From Chelydra serpentina (lineage: Eukaryota > Chordata > Testudines > Chelydridae): a stretch of DNA of 64,000 nucleotides. Positions 8,799-18,744 of the stretch are shown one piece after another. A model generated the notes under the pieces. That model had not been told where the DNA came from. It saw only the letters and a program-made list of their open reading frames with translations, and made no database searches. The DNA is taken from assembly GCA_037349315.1 (NCBI GenBank), contig JBAIAC010000276.1:372001-436000 (forward strand), in the 5' to 3' direction. A program made the position numbers and the translations under genes. Every line of letters begins with the position of its first letter. Position 1 is the first letter of the stretch.

Positions 8799-9081
8799 TG
8801 GGGCAGCTCTTTTGCCTCCTAACACTCCTGGGTGTTCCAAGGCTTTGTCTTGCTCTCTCCAGTGACGTGGGAGCCTGTCTTTTGCTCTTATCATGGTTCC
8901 CTCTCTTCTCCCTCCTCCAAGCCAGCCAGTCCTCCCTCCCCAAACTCCAAGGAGTGACTGACTCTTGCTTTGCTGAGCAGCTCATTATATGTGGGCTGCT
9001 CCAAGCGACCCTTCTCCTGATTGGCTCTCCCAATACACTTTCCTGATTGGCTGAGTTCTGCTTAGCCTCTCCAAGGCTGCC

Positions 9082-9276
9082 TGTTGTGTATTTGGTTGTC
9101 GTGGTAATAGCACCTTGTTGTTGCTATGCAACTGAGTTAGATTATTAGGGGATAGCCCAGCCAGTTTTGGTGGTTTGGTCAGCTCAGTGTGTGAAAATAA
9201 ATGGCTGCTTCCATGGCTCTCAGCTCTCTGTGTGTTAAATGATTTCTTCCTAAACCTGCTGCCCCAGGATACAACG
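9082..9276 (+). repeat. 5' LTR of the gypsy element
   Basis: Starts TGTTGTGTATTTGG and ends GATACAACG. The 3' LTR ends ACAACA, forming a TGTTGT/ACAACA inverted terminus, so the last base here is probably mutated. Contains AAATAAATGGCTGC as polyadenylation signal. Confidence 0.9.
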
Positions 9277-9279
9277 AAG

Positions 9280-9297
9280 TGGCGACGAGGACGGGAT
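9280..9297 (+). promoter_or_regulatory. Primer-binding site, complementary to tRNA-Ser(GCU)
   Basis: TGGCGACGAGGACGGGAT is the complement of the 3' end of vertebrate tRNA-Ser(GCU) plus CCA with a single mismatch. It lies three bases after the LTR end. A related tRNA-Ser(GCU) locus is at 37520-37600. Confidence 0.75.
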
Positions 9298-9389
9298 CCC
9301 TGTGCTGCCCCAGCAACAGAGGAAAGTAGAAGTCAAGGTAAAAAGAAAGAAAAAACCCCCTATCAAAATCTTCTAGCTGTTGGAAGGGG

Positions 9390-9974
9390 GTGAGAACTGG
9401 CTTGTTGGCACTGACTGTGAAACCTGAAACTAAACCCACGGCTACACTTACAGGGCCACTGGAACCCTTGGAGGAGAATATAGTGCAATGGCACGTGTGT
9501 ACTGAGCGTTTGGAGCTTTTTGTGATTGCCAATGACATTACAGAAGAGAAGAAGGTGCCAATATTCTTAAGTGTTGTGGGGGCTAAAACCTACTCCCTGC
9601 GACGCAGCTCACTACACCCTGTTAAGCCTGAGACCAAATCTTACAGTGACATTGTGGGAATCCTGGGGTCCCATTTCCCCCCCAAACCACTGGTAACTGC
9701 TGAAAGATATAGTGGGTTCCGCAAAAGAGACCAAAAAGAAGATGAACCAGTTGTACAATTTGTAGCAACTTTAAAAAGGCTTGCGGAACACTGTGACTGT
9801 AAGGAGATGTTAAATGACGCCCTGCGTGACAGGTTCGTGTGTGGCCTGCACAGTGACGCTATACGGAAGCGCCTATTGACAGAGGCTCAGCTTACACTTA
9901 CACAAGGCTGTTGCTATTGCGGTCTCCATGGAACTGGCTACAAAGGAGGCGCAATACATCGGTGCATCCCCTAG
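9390..9974 (+). pseudogene. gag, capsid-like region (broken)
   Basis: Open frame of about 194 codons with no ATG at its head (GTG at 9390), resembling the capsid region of Ty3/gypsy gag: residues SGFRKRDQKEDEPVVQFVAT and LRDRFVCGLHSDAIRKRLL are the typical MHR-like and C-terminal helix segments. The frame then shifts to the one holding the zinc knuckles (near 9920), so Gag is not continuous. Confidence 0.75.
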
Positions 9975-10310
9975 GGTGCATAAGGTGTCACAAGAACCTA
10001 CCCACAAAACTGTGCAGAGTCAGGAATGTTACCGCTGTGGTAAGCCAGGTCACCGGGCATCCGAATGCTGGTGTAAGGACCTGGTGTGTCGACACTGTGA
10101 CAAAAAGGGACACATTGAGTGTGCCTGTAAACAAAAGAAAAAGAGGCTTGTGGTCTGGCCGACCAAAAAGGGAAACCTGCATACCCTAGAGCAGACCCAG
10201 GATGGCCAAGGTGACACCTCATCGCAAGAAGAAGTGCCGCTGCACGTTTTGTCTTTGGCAGTGGGCTCACATGGGTACTGGGGAGCCCCGTTGTTGGATG
10301 CAAACCTACA
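9928..10310 (+). pseudogene. gag, nucleocapsid with two CCHC knuckles
   Basis: Different frame from the capsid part. Two knuckles are readable: CYRCGKPGHRASEC and CRHCDKKGHIECAC, followed by a Lys/Arg-rich run. These bind the element RNA. The frame runs on to 10413 but the biological protease is in another frame from about 10314. Confidence 0.8.
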
Positions 10311-10313
10311 CGC

Positions 10314-10433
10314 ATGGAACTGGACACCGGTGCAGCCGTCTCGCTGGGCTCCGAGACTGTGTATAACGAAAAGCTACAGCATCTTCCGCTTAAGGCAACA
10401 CAAACTGTTCTGAAGACATACGGGAGAAGCTGA
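10314..10433 (+). pseudogene. Aspartic protease fragment
   Basis: In the third frame, MELDTGAAVSLGS is the retroviral-type aspartic protease active site (DTG at 10323-10331). A TGA at 10431 ends this frame before the flap and C-terminal motifs, which continue in the next frame at 10438. Confidence 0.75.
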
Positions 10434-10437
10434 GCCC

Positions 10438-11526
10438 ATGTTGGGCACTATTGATGTTAAGGGGGAGCTCAATGGACAGGCTGCTAAATTGCCACTGTTT
10501 GTGGTGAGAGGTAATTACCCAGCCTTAATGGGTAGGTCTTGGCTTGGGAAGATTCAGCTGAATTGGGCAGAAGTGCACCGAATGACTAAAGGAGAAACCG
10601 GTCTCACCGCTATACTAAGGAAACATGCTGCTCTTTTTGGAGAGGATCTGGGAAGTATAAAGGAAATCACTGTGACATTGAACATTAAACCTGACAATCA
10701 ACCAAAATATCTCAAATCGCAAACTGTGCCATATGCCATCAGGCCGAAAGTTGAAGCAGACCTGGAGCGGCTGGTCACCAATGGAGTCCTAATACCAGTT
10801 ACCCATAGCCCATGGGCCACTCCTATTGTGCCAATAGTGAAGAAAGATGGCTCCGTCTGGATTTGTGGTGATTTTAAAGTCACTGTCAACCTGGTGGTGT
10901 GTGCAGAGCAATACCCACTTCCCCGCATCAATGACCTCTTCGCGGCCCTGGCTGGGGGACAGAAGTTCAGTAAGATTGATCTGCGTCAAGCATATTTAAA
11001 GATGCACATCGATGAAAAGTCCCAAGAGCTGTTGACTATTGTGACTCATAAGGGGCTTTATCGATACTGTCGCCTTCCCTTCGGAATAACGTCTGCTCCC
11101 GCCCTGTTCCAGAGAGCTATGGACCAGATCTTGTGTGGCTGGCCAGGAGTTCACTGCTATCTGGACGACATTCTGGTCACTGGAAGGAATGAGGATCACC
11201 TAAAGAATTTAGAGGCTACCCTACAAAGACTGGAAGAGTATGGCCAACGAGTCCGCAAAGATAAGTGTGAATTCTTCCAGCTCTCTGTTGAATATTTGGG
11301 ACACATCATTAATGCTGCGGGTCTTGATAAGGCCCTTGCAAAAGTTAAGGCTATTGTGGAGGCTCCCCCGCCTCGAAATGTTAGCCAGCTGCGCTCGTTT
11401 CTAGGACTATTGAACTATTATGGAAAGTTCATCTCACAGTTAACCACACTGCTAAAACCACTTCACGAACAACTTGGGCAGAGCAAGACCTGGAAGTGGA
11501 CTGAAGCCTGTGATGTTGCATTATAG
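10438..11526 (+). pseudogene. Protease tail plus reverse transcriptase
   Basis: About 362 codons. FVVRGNYPALMGRSWL is the protease C-terminus. Reverse transcriptase motifs follow in order: WATPIVPIVKKDGSVWICGD, FSKIDLRQAY (catalytic Asp at 10978), LPFGITSAPALFQR, YLDD (11158-11169) and EYLGHII. RT copies element RNA to DNA. The catalytic residues are kept, but an in-frame TAG at 11524 cuts it from RNase H. Confidence 0.88.
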
Positions 11527-11541
11527 AAGGCTAAGGATGCA

Positions 11542-11811
11542 TTGCTAAATTCTGACGTTCTAACGCACTTTAATCCATCCTTACCCCTACAATTGGCCTG
11601 CGATGCCTCCCCTTATGGAGTGGGAGCAGTCGTGTCACACATTATGCCTTCAGGAGAAGACAGACCTATTGCTTTTGCCTCACGCACTCTAAGCAAAGCA
11701 GAAACTAACTATGCCCAAATCGAACGTGAGGCATTGGGGATCGTTTTTGGAATTCGGAAGTTTCATCAGTACCTGTTCGGGTGGAAGTTTACTTTTCTCA
11801 CAGACCATTGA
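11542..11811 (+). pseudogene. RNase H domain, truncated
   Basis: Same frame as the RT after the TAG. Shows LACDASPYGVGAVVSH, PIAFASRTLSKAETNY, IEREALGIVFGIRKFHQYLF and FLTDH, i.e. the Ty3/gypsy RNase H core with its Asp and Glu residues. A TGA follows at once, and about 60 bases later the nested solo LTR interrupts the gene. Confidence 0.85.
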
Positions 11812-11870
11812 CCTCTGACGTCAATTTTTGGACCCTACACAGGCATTCCCCCATTAGCTGCTAGTCGTAT

Positions 11871-11875
11871 GCAAC
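11871..11875 (+). repeat. Target-site duplication, left
   Basis: GCAAC, repeated exactly at 12661-12665 on the other side of the nested LTR. Confidence 0.85.
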
Positions 11876-12660
11876 TGTGACAGCATGGGGGAGTTTCCTG
11901 TTTTCCTTGTTGCATATGGGGGTTTTCTTGGTTGCTAGGGTTACATGCAAAGGGGGTGGGACTCAGTTTCCCTGGGTGTTATGGGTTTAACGAGGTGATG
12001 GGAGAGGGAGTTTGTTGTTACAGGGGACTGGCGAGGGAACTGGGGACCCGGTTCTGGCCAGTGGGAGAACAATGGGCTGCGAAGAGAGGAGCCCCGGGGA
12101 CCTAACCAACCGGTTCCAGCCACAGGGGGCCAGAGATGAGAAGAGGCCCAGACAACCCTGTTTACAGGTCTGTTTACCTGGAGAGAAGACCATGGACAGA
12201 GGCATGGCTTGGGGCCAGTGATATCCACAGCCCATCTAGGAAGCAGGGGGGCTCTGGGCTGGAGAGAGGAAGCAGGGAGAGCCCACCTGGATACAGGAGA
12301 GAGCTGGATGTTCTGGGCTGGGGGGAGGCCAGGCCTGAGGCCCTGAGAGTTCCTGTGCTGTGTTCAACGCTCAATAATCCCTCCTGTTTTACGCTGACTG
12401 AGAGTCACTCTGGTCTAGAGAACAGGGTTGCATCGTTCCCTTCGGGGGTGGAGGCCCGGGGGTCCAGAGTGCGTGGACTCCCTGTGGGGGCCCACGGCGA
12501 GAGACAGGCGTGCTAAGGCTCAGAGAGGTGCGGCTCCAGGAGGTGGAGGGGCTGGACCCCGAGAGAGAGTGGACCCCCAAGAAGGGCTGTCTCACTGAAA
12601 GGGGCACCCCCCACGGACCGCACGGGGCCAAAAGAGGGCATGATCTGTGAGTCCATGACA
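11876..12660. mobile_element. Solo LTR nested in gypsy pol, 785 bp
   Basis: Begins TGTGACAGCATGGGGG and ends GTCCATGACA (TG...CA ends) with a perfect 5-bp target duplication GCAAC. Removing it rejoins the RNase H-connection coding sequence at 12666. No internal coding or second LTR, so it is a recombined endogenous-retrovirus-type LTR, younger than the gypsy copy. Confidence 0.88.
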
Positions 12661-12963
12661 GCAACATTGGGCATTGTTCCTTTCAGCGCACACATATGAA
12701 ATCAAATATTGGAAATCCACTCTGCACAGCAAGGCAGATGGTCTCTCAAGGTTGCCTTTGCCAGTCCTCAGGACACATCTTCAGTTGAATTGTCTGACTT
12801 CACCTCTTCTGGCGAGACACCGAATCAAGAATCACCCGTTCGCGCTACAACCCCTGAGCCCATTGTCAGTCCTGCGCCCAAGGTACTTTCAGGTAAAACA
12901 ACACCAGAAGTTCGCTGTAATCTACCTAGAGACAGAAGATCTCCTCAATGGCTGGATCTTTAG
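12661..12963 (+). pseudogene. pol remainder: RNase H tether and C-terminal tail
   Basis: Resumes with LSAHTYEIKYWKST and KADGLSRLPL, the usual end of Ty3/gypsy RNase H. It then shifts frame into a short tail ending RRSPQWLDL before a stop at 12961. The integrase zinc finger and DDE core expected between these are absent, indicating an internal deletion. Confidence 0.8.
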
Positions 12964-13076
12964 TTAGGGCGAACCCACGGTTATGGAGCAAAATAATCCC
13001 CGGGGCTTAGTCGGGAATGGAGGCAGTCTACTCTGCTTCTCTAATTTAGTGTTTGTTTTATTTAGATGTTCTTATT

Positions 13077-13091
13077 AAGGGGGGAGGAATA
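13077..13091 (+). promoter_or_regulatory. Polypurine tract
   Basis: AAGGGGGGAGGAAT directly before the 3' LTR; primes plus-strand DNA synthesis in LTR elements. Confidence 0.75.
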
Positions 13092-13283
13092 TGTTGTGTA
13101 TTTGGTTGTCGTGGTAATAGCACCTTGTTGTTGCTATGGCAACTGAGTTAGAGTATTAGGGGGCAGCCCAGCCAGTCTTGGCTGGTTTTGTTAGTGCACT
13201 GTTTGAAAATAAATGGCTGCTTTTAAGGCTCTATGTGTCTCAAGTGATTTCTTCCTAAAACTGCTGCCCCCAAGGATACAACA
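13092..13283 (+). repeat. 3' LTR of the gypsy element
   Basis: Same start TGTTGTGTATTTGG as the 5' LTR, ending GATACAACA, with scattered substitutions and small indels relative to the 5' LTR. The divergence points to an old insertion. Confidence 0.9.
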
Positions 13284-13790
13284 CCCTCCCCTTCCTGGGG
13301 GTCTGGCCAATCTCTGCCAAGCGAGGCTGAGCTGCTCTGTGAGCCCATCCGGGGATCTGATACTACCCAGACGTATGAGTGTCCTCAGGGCAACACAGTT
13401 GCAAAAGTGAGTAGGGGCAGGCTGCAGCACACACCACACTTGCTGGCTCAGTCTTGTGCATGCTGGGGTGGCCACCTCCCCCCGATGAGACCTGGTCCCA
13501 CCGTCGTCCTGGAGCTCCAGTCTGCCCTCCTGCCATCCCTGTCTATGCTGATGTTGTCTTCTCTAGCAGTTGACTGGAAGTTGCGCATTGGCCCTATGCC
13601 GTGTAGCCATGTCGTCTTGAAGGGCGAAAGCAGGAAGAATGGTGCCTTCACAGCCCACCCGATATTACATAACATCATTAAGGAAAATATTTCTCAATGA
13701 GCTCTCAGTAAAAGATTAGAAACAGCCAGGGTCCGTATCCTGCTACAGGCATTGGTATGTTCTTCAAATTTTCCAGACGAACCTAACTAA
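13284..13790. other. No gene recognised
   Basis: Flank of the gypsy element. No tRNA, exon or transposon motif identified. Confidence 0.4.
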
Positions 13791-13792
13791 GG

Positions 13793-13995
13793 GCTTGTCT
13801 TCACTACCCGCCGGATCGGCGGGTAGCAATCGATCTATCGGGGATCGATTTATCGCATCTCATTTAGACGCGATTAATCGATCCCCGAACGCGCTCCCCG
13901 TCGACTCCGGAAATCCACCTCGGTGAAAGGCAGAAGCGGATTCTACGTAGCTGAAGTTGCGTGTCGTAGATCAACTCCCTCCTCTAGAGTAGCCC
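13793..13995. mobile_element. Probable non-autonomous DNA transposon
   Basis: Starts GGGCTTGTCTTCACTACCCG with an internal CCGCCGGATCGGCGG palindrome and several GATCGAT/ATCGATC dyads, and ends near AGAGTAGCCCAGG. Its high CpG and dyad content is unlike its surroundings. Terminal repeats are imperfect, so the family is not assigned. Confidence 0.5.
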
Positions 13996-14690
13996 AGGGA
14001 TAAAACCTAACACACATTTGAAGCTCTTCTTTTCACAGCTTTTGCTCATTCTGTGGGTCTGCTTTGTCTCCAGCTAGATCCATTCTCTTTCAGAACGGCC
14101 TTGCTCTTTCTGTCTGTGTCGTTCATTGACGTGTCGGAGTAAACACTCCCCTTCACTCTATTCTCAGACACACACTAGTATTAAGTGTTTGCTACTGATG
14201 GGTTTAGAAAGCATTTGTCGAGTGAAAGATGCCATTTCTGGGGGATTGTTCCCAAGACTCAGTACTTTGTGTTCCAACATCTCCCAGCTTCCTTGGCGAA
14301 AATAAGACCAAGGTTTCTTTTCAATGTATACAAAGAAAGTAGTTTCTAACCCCATTAGGCCACTTGGTCTCTGAAGTACACCTAAAGGAGGGATGGAAAT
14401 TCCCTCTCATAATTCCACATTCCTCACGTTCGCTTGGAAGCCAAATACCCGCTTTATGCGCCTTACAGAAATGTCGGCATCCCCTGTCAGCGAGGCAACT
14501 GGGCAGGTCACTGACAGAGCTGAGCCCCACCTTTCTGCAGCCATCTTTAGAGAAGAACCCCACCCCAGAGTCACCCCTCCCTCCGTCAGCACCTCCACGG
14601 CTGTGGCTCTGAGGGGCAGTAGGATGATTAGGGGGCGAACCCAGGGCTGGAAGCGGGGTCAGGTCAGCCTGTGAGGAGTAACCAGGAGAA
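13996..14690 (-). repeat. tRNA-Arg duplicon, inverted copy
   Basis: Positions 14200-14660 match 63540-64000 in reverse complement (GAATTTGGCTTCC region, AGAAGAACCCCACCC, ATCTTTAGAG). The tRNA itself is almost deleted here. Confidence 0.7.
14346..14370 (-). pseudogene. tRNA-Arg fragment
   Basis: The reverse strand reads AAGTGGCCTAATGGGGTTAG, matching the acceptor/D-arm part of the tRNA-Arg(CCU) at 63813; the rest is missing. Confidence 0.55.
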
Positions 14691-15215
14691 GTGTTTCTCA
14701 CTGCCGCACATGTGGCAGGGAGCCTCTCAAGCCCATCACCGCACCCCCACCCTGGACAGAAAAGAGCGCTGGCCCACCCACACTCGGACTCAGCTTTGCT
14801 TGTTGTCCTTCCACCCAGAACCCCCTTTCCTATCTCTCCTGGGCTGCAAGTAGCCACCCCTGGGAAGCCGAGAGACAGGCACAGGATTCTGCCTCCCAGC
14901 AGCCAACAGCACCTCCCCAGGCTTTGGCAGAACGAACAGTGGCGCTCTACTAACCCCACTGAAGTTAGCTTAGCTTTGCTTCTGCCCTGCCTTCCTCAGC
15001 ACGACCTTCCTCTTTGCCCCATTCCCGGCACAAGGCTCCAAGAGGTGACTGGCCGAGATCCTCCAGCTTTCCCTGGCTGATGCTAAGAAGCTTTCTCAGC
15101 TCATTTCACCACCCTCTGTCCTGCAGGGGTTGGGGTTATCCCAAGGACAGGCCAGTGGCAGAAGGAGGAGTGCCTTGCCGGACAGCTAGGGGAGTGGGGA
15201 AAAAGTTAACTGTCA
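14691..15215 (-). repeat. Phe/Val duplicon outer part, copy 2
   Basis: From about 14860, inverted match to 49830-50230 and 58690-59060 (CAGAGGGTGG, GGATCTCGGCCAGTCACCTC, CTTTGGCAGAACGAAC). No gene. Confidence 0.7.
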
Positions 15216-15277
15216 TGTTTCTGAACCAGAGACCTTTTGCATGTTAGGCAAACGTGATAACACTACACTACAGAAAC
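15216..15277 (-). pseudogene. tRNA-Val(AAC) pseudogene, 3' deletion
   Basis: Reverse strand GTTTCTGTAGTGTAGTG, TTATCACGTTTGCC, loop CTAACAT and AAAAGGTCTCTGG, then the T loop runs straight to AGAAACA with about 10 bases missing. Paralogue of 49724-49795. Confidence 0.8.
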
Positions 15278-15617
15278 TTCCTTCAAAAGCCCACCACTTG
15301 GCTGGTGCTCACGCTGGCACACACCGATGGGCGAACCTGGAGAAAGCGGCAGCAGCCCTTCGAGAGATCAACTGGTAGAGCAAAGGACTGGAGCCGGAGC
15401 TCAGGAAGTCAACCTTCTCTTGCCCTTGTGACTGCAGCTTGAAGGAGAGCATCTTTTCCTTCCCCTTGCTGAGAAAGAGCAAGAGAAGAAGGAAAGCCCA
15501 GGTGGGCACAAGCCCCCACTGTCTTTCCCTGCTGGGGAGCCTGAAATGAGGGACTCGTGGTGGGTAGAGGTTCCAATGCACTTCGAGAAAACAGCCCACC
15601 CCTGCACACAAAAAACA

Positions 15618-15676
15618 TGCCACATCCTGGGATTGAACCAGGGACCTCTAGATCTTCCCAACTGAGCTACTTTAGC
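15618..15676 (-). pseudogene. tRNA-Phe pseudogene with deleted anticodon arm
   Basis: Reverse strand GCTAAAGTAGCTCAGTTGGG joins directly to AGATCTAGAGGTCCC, removing about 14 bases including the anticodon. The T arm CCTGGTTCAATCCCAGG is preserved. Confidence 0.8.
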
Positions 15677-15689
15677 ACCTACAGGACAC

Positions 15690-16590
15690 CTTTCTGGCCT
15701 GCTGCTTCTCTGTCCGGGATGTGTTTGTCAGCCATGGCACACAAAAAGGACGTCATTGCGAGTGGCCCATGGAGGCAAGATTAATTTTTTTCCTGCCTTG
15801 CTCAGCTTGACTTGATTCCTCGCCGCATTCCTGCGTTAGTTCCTGGGTTACCTGGTGGCTGCAGGTGACTGGGGCCCAGCGGCATGGGGAGGAATTTGGG
15901 CAGCTAGACCCCGGCAGCAAGAGTCCTGCCGCCACTTGCCGCCCCACCCTGTTGTCCTGGCTTCACCTACTGGCAGTTTCTTACATCAGAGACACTGTCC
16001 CCAAGCAGGACTAATGCTGAGACCTGGTGATCAGTGATCTCAGATCTGTTGGTCTGCAGCAAGACTCGAAATTGAGTCTCAATCAGCTCGGTTGTTACAC
16101 AGCGAAGACCAAAAGGGTCATATGGTGCCTGGGCCCCTTAAGAAGAGCCCAGCCCATCAAGTACCAGCACTTGGCTCTCCCCTGTCTCAACTCCACTTAG
16201 CATTGTTTGGAGTCAATCCTTGCCTCTATCAGCCTGGGGGACTGGGAGAAATGATGAATTGTAACGGAAAGAAAATCTCTCCTGTTCGGGCCTGTTTGTC
16301 ACCTTCTGCCCTTGTGCCCCCTCAGCCTCTGTTCTTCCGGATAGGGGAGGTGCAGAGACAAGCCCCAGGTTTCTGTCACAAAGTCTGTACCCACCTCTGA
16401 AATATTGCCACTGGGAGAGTATGGCTCCCAATTCTCCCATAGAGGGATTGCAAGAGCGGCTACCCAGTTGGGCCTGGGTGTGTCAGAGATCCAGGCTATA
16501 GAGGGCAGGTGATCCAGGGCCTATAAGTCCCCTGCCTGAGGGGAGGTCAATGAATGTGGTGGGCCATGAGCACCACAGGTTTTTACCCTG
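15690..16590 (-). repeat. Phe/Val duplicon, inverted copy lacking tRNA-Ile
   Basis: Inverted match to 5030-5360 plus 5880-6460; the 5361-5880 block with tRNA-Ile is absent. Nothing coding. Confidence 0.8.
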
Positions 16591-17084
16591 TCCGCTTCCT
16601 CCCCCATGTCCCTTATTTACACAATATGGCAGTGTCCCTATGGCTGGGGATGTGTGTTTGAGGACACAGCAGTGTGCAGTGGGCTTCCAATACAGCCTGT
16701 AATTCAGCAAGGGGTTTGCAGATGGGCCGTGGCTGGAGGTAATTTTCTCTCCACACTGCAGATGGGGATACACTGGGACCAGCTCCTGCCTCTTTCTTTG
16801 TGAGCTAGTTCCCCATGAGTACACACCAGACATCACTGTAATGTATGTAGGTGATAACCCCTGGGAGTATTCTCTGGGACAGGGGCAGGTCTGAGCTCTC
16901 ACACCAAATGCCTCATTGTGGCTGCCAGAATCTGTGGGCGGCTCATTTAGTTTACGCCGAGGGTGAAGTCCTGCTTTGTGCACCGAGTCTGAGACTGAAA
17001 ATCCTAAACCACCCTTTGAAATAACGAATGCAGCAGCACATGTTATTGTCCCTGCCCCAAAGTAGACAGCCCAATGGAGAGCTG
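16591..17084 (-). repeat. Dispersed ~300-bp block (inverted) and flank
   Basis: 16860-17084 is the inverted form of the block at 7470-7795. The part before it (16591-16860) is unassigned. Confidence 0.6.
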
Positions 17085-17266
17085 AGAATCATAGAATATC
17101 AGGGATGGAAGGGACATTAGGAGGTCATCTAGTTCAACCCCCTACTCAAAGCAAAGCCAATCCCCAATTTTTGCCCCAGATCCCTAAACCACCCACTGAC
17201 CAATTGAACTCACAATCCTGGATTTAGCAAGTCAATGCTTAAACCACTGACCTATCCCTCTCCCCG
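17085..17266 (-). mobile_element. Cry-type SINE, minus strand
   Basis: Starts AGAATCATAGAATATCAGGG (tail) and runs through GACCTCCTAATGTCCC-like tail, CCCCAATTTTTGCCCCAGAT body and ACTCACAATCC (B box) to CTATCCCTCTCC. The family is shown by match to 6820-7003. Confidence 0.8.
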
Positions 17267-17467
17267 TAAACCTAATTTACTTTTCTCAGGTCCCTTAGCT
17301 GTCCAGCAAGGTGCTCCCCTTTTTGCCACTGGGATAACCCCCAACCCCTGCAGGACAGAAGGTGGGGAAATGAGCTGAGAAAGCGTGCCGGAGAAAGCTG
17401 TTGTTTCCTGCCCTCTTTTTCTTGGCAAGTTTCTATTCTACATCAAACTTGCCACCTCTTTGTGTGA

Positions 17468-17540
17468 GCCTGGCTAGCTCAGTTGGTAGAGCATCAGATT
17501 TTTAATCTGAGGGTCCAGGGTTCAAGTCCCTAGTCAGGTG
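17468..17540 (+). tRNA. tRNA-Lys(UUU)
   Basis: GCCTGGCTAGCTCAGTTGG, GTAGAGCATCAGA, loop TTTTTAA (TTT; base 32 is T), T arm CCAGGGTTCAAGTCCCTAG, acceptor pairing through GTCAGGT. One base in the T stem is weak. Possibly active. Confidence 0.82.
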
Positions 17541-17845
17541 TAAAAAAGATCATTTCCCCTGGAAACTTGAGTAGTCTCTTTGATGTTACTCTTTTCTTTT
17601 CAGGACTTGGGCTTTCCTAGGAAGAGCCATTTACTGCCTGGGACTGAAGGGGCAACTTCCTCACACACCCACTGGCCTCACAGTCTGGAGGAAGAAAGGC
17701 TTCTGGGTCTACAGCAAATCGCTGCGAGCCGACTTGTTGAGCAAATACAGCACTGACCAGAGAGGCCAGAGAGGCCTTGAGCAAGGAAGGCAAATTATTG
17801 TCCGCCCAGGCTCTTCTGCACCGGAAGTCAGACAAACACAGGGTG

Positions 17846-17916
17846 TTCTCCATGGTGTAAGGGCAGCGCTCAGGACTTTGAATCCTGCTATCCAAGTACA
17901 AGTCTTGGTGGGACCT
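17846..17916 (+). pseudogene. tRNA-Gln(UUG) pseudogene
   Basis: The anticodon loop CTTTGAA is retained, but the acceptor 5' strand reads TTCTCC instead of GGTCCC and the T loop reads GTACAAG (B box lost). Paralogue of 8728 and 44801. Confidence 0.8.
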
Positions 17917-17936
17917 TGGAGCAGCTCTTCTGCCAC

Positions 17937-17944
17937 CTAACACT
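17937..17944 (+). repeat. 8-bp target duplication, left
   Basis: CTAACACT; the right copy at 18292-18299 is TTAACACT. The empty paralogous sites near 8819 and 44893 have one CTAACACT. Confidence 0.85.
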
Positions 17945-18291
17945 CAGTAGCGTTGCCAGGTGCAGAGCAGAGATAGCGGCTGCTCCCTCTCTGAGCAGAA
18001 GCAGCTTCTTAAAAAAAATTTGTAAAGGGGGAACAGGGCTAAAAAAAAGCGCCTCCCCTTGCACTCACCCGTCGACACTGTTCAGCAAAAATTCAGCGGT
18101 GGGTCCTTCACTCGCTCCAGGTCTTCGGCAGCATTTCCGCGGAGGGGGCCACTGAAGACCCGGAGCGAGTGAAGGGACGGGACCCGCCACCAAATTGCCG
18201 CCGAACGGCTGGAGCGCCGCCGGGTGAGTACAAGGGGAGGCGCCTTTTTCTAGCTCCGTTCCCCTGTGCTCTGCACCTGGATACGCCACTG
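17945..18291. mobile_element. hAT-type non-autonomous transposon, 347 bp
   Basis: Ends CAGTAGCGTTGCCAGGTGCA and TGCACCTGGATACGCCACTG form terminal inverted repeats (CAGTRGCG...CGCCACTG), with an 8-bp target duplication, as in hAT elements. A further inner dyad lies in the CCTCCCCTTG/CAAGGGGAGG part. No transposase. The insertion is confirmed by two empty copies of the duplicon in this window. Confidence 0.88.
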
Positions 18292-18554
18292 TTAACACTG
18301 CTGGGTGTTCCAAGGCTTCGTCTTGCTCTCTCCAGTGACGTGGGAGCCTGTCTTTTGCCTGCTCGTTCTTGTGACTTGAGCGCCAGAGGGGACGTTTGAT
18401 CCAAAAGGCTGGTCATGCCGGGATCCTGTAGGTAGGGGTGCGAGCTCCATTTCCTCTGAGTCCTGAAGCTGGGCTGCAGCCTGGCCTAGGAGGAAACCTG
18501 ATTGGTTGACCATGTTAAAGAAAACTACGATTGATAAATCGCTTGACTAACAGT

Positions 18555-18648
18555 GTCAGTCTGGCCGAGTGATCTAGGGCATCAAGGCATCATCATATGC
18601 TGTTCTGGGCTCCATATAGAGGTGTGTGTTCACATCCCACTCCTGACA
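18555..18648 (+). pseudogene. tRNA-Leu-like pseudogene
   Basis: GTCAG...CTGGCCGAGTGATCTAGGGC is the class-II tRNA-Leu D arm, and GTGTTCACATCCCACTCCTGACA the T arm and acceptor. The anticodon and variable region are unreadable (total 94 bases; an intron relic is possible). Confidence 0.65.
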
Positions 18649-18744
18649 CAATCATTGTCTTCCACCTGAAGAAATAGCCTCATTTCCAGCTCACCTGTAA
18701 CATCACACCACCAACTGCTTAGCATTTGTATGAGAGAAGTCACC

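Larger units (their letters stand above)
8250..8905 (+). repeat. Lys/Gln duplicon, copy 1
   Basis: Carries tRNA-Lys then tRNA-Gln about 320 bases apart. Landmarks CAGGACTTGGGCTTTCCTAG, CAGTCTGGAGGAAGAAAGGC and CCTAACACTCCTGGGTGTTC recur at 17400-18500 and 44290-45110. Position 8819-8830 is the empty site for the hAT insertion in copy 2. Confidence 0.85.
9082..13283 (+). mobile_element. Ty3/gypsy LTR retrotransposon, defective
   Basis: Paired LTRs of about 195 and 192 bp, a primer-binding site, gag with two zinc knuckles, protease, reverse transcriptase, RNase H and a polypurine tract are present in the usual gag-PR-RT-RH order. Integrase is missing: only about 350 bases, mostly pol C-terminal tail, separate the RNase H tether from the 3' LTR. 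Several frameshifts and stops break the frame, and a 785-bp solo LTR is nested in pol. No clear target duplication (GCTGCC before, CCCTCC after). The YLDD RT motif and tRNA-Ser primer would suit a Mag-like clade; that is inference. Confidence 0.92.
17400..18530 (+). repeat. Lys/Gln duplicon, copy 2, interrupted
   Basis: Same order as copy 1 (tRNA-Lys, then Gln) with a hAT-type insertion at 17945-18291. After the insertion CTGGGTGTTCCAAGGCTTCG resumes, as in the other two copies. Confidence 0.85.
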
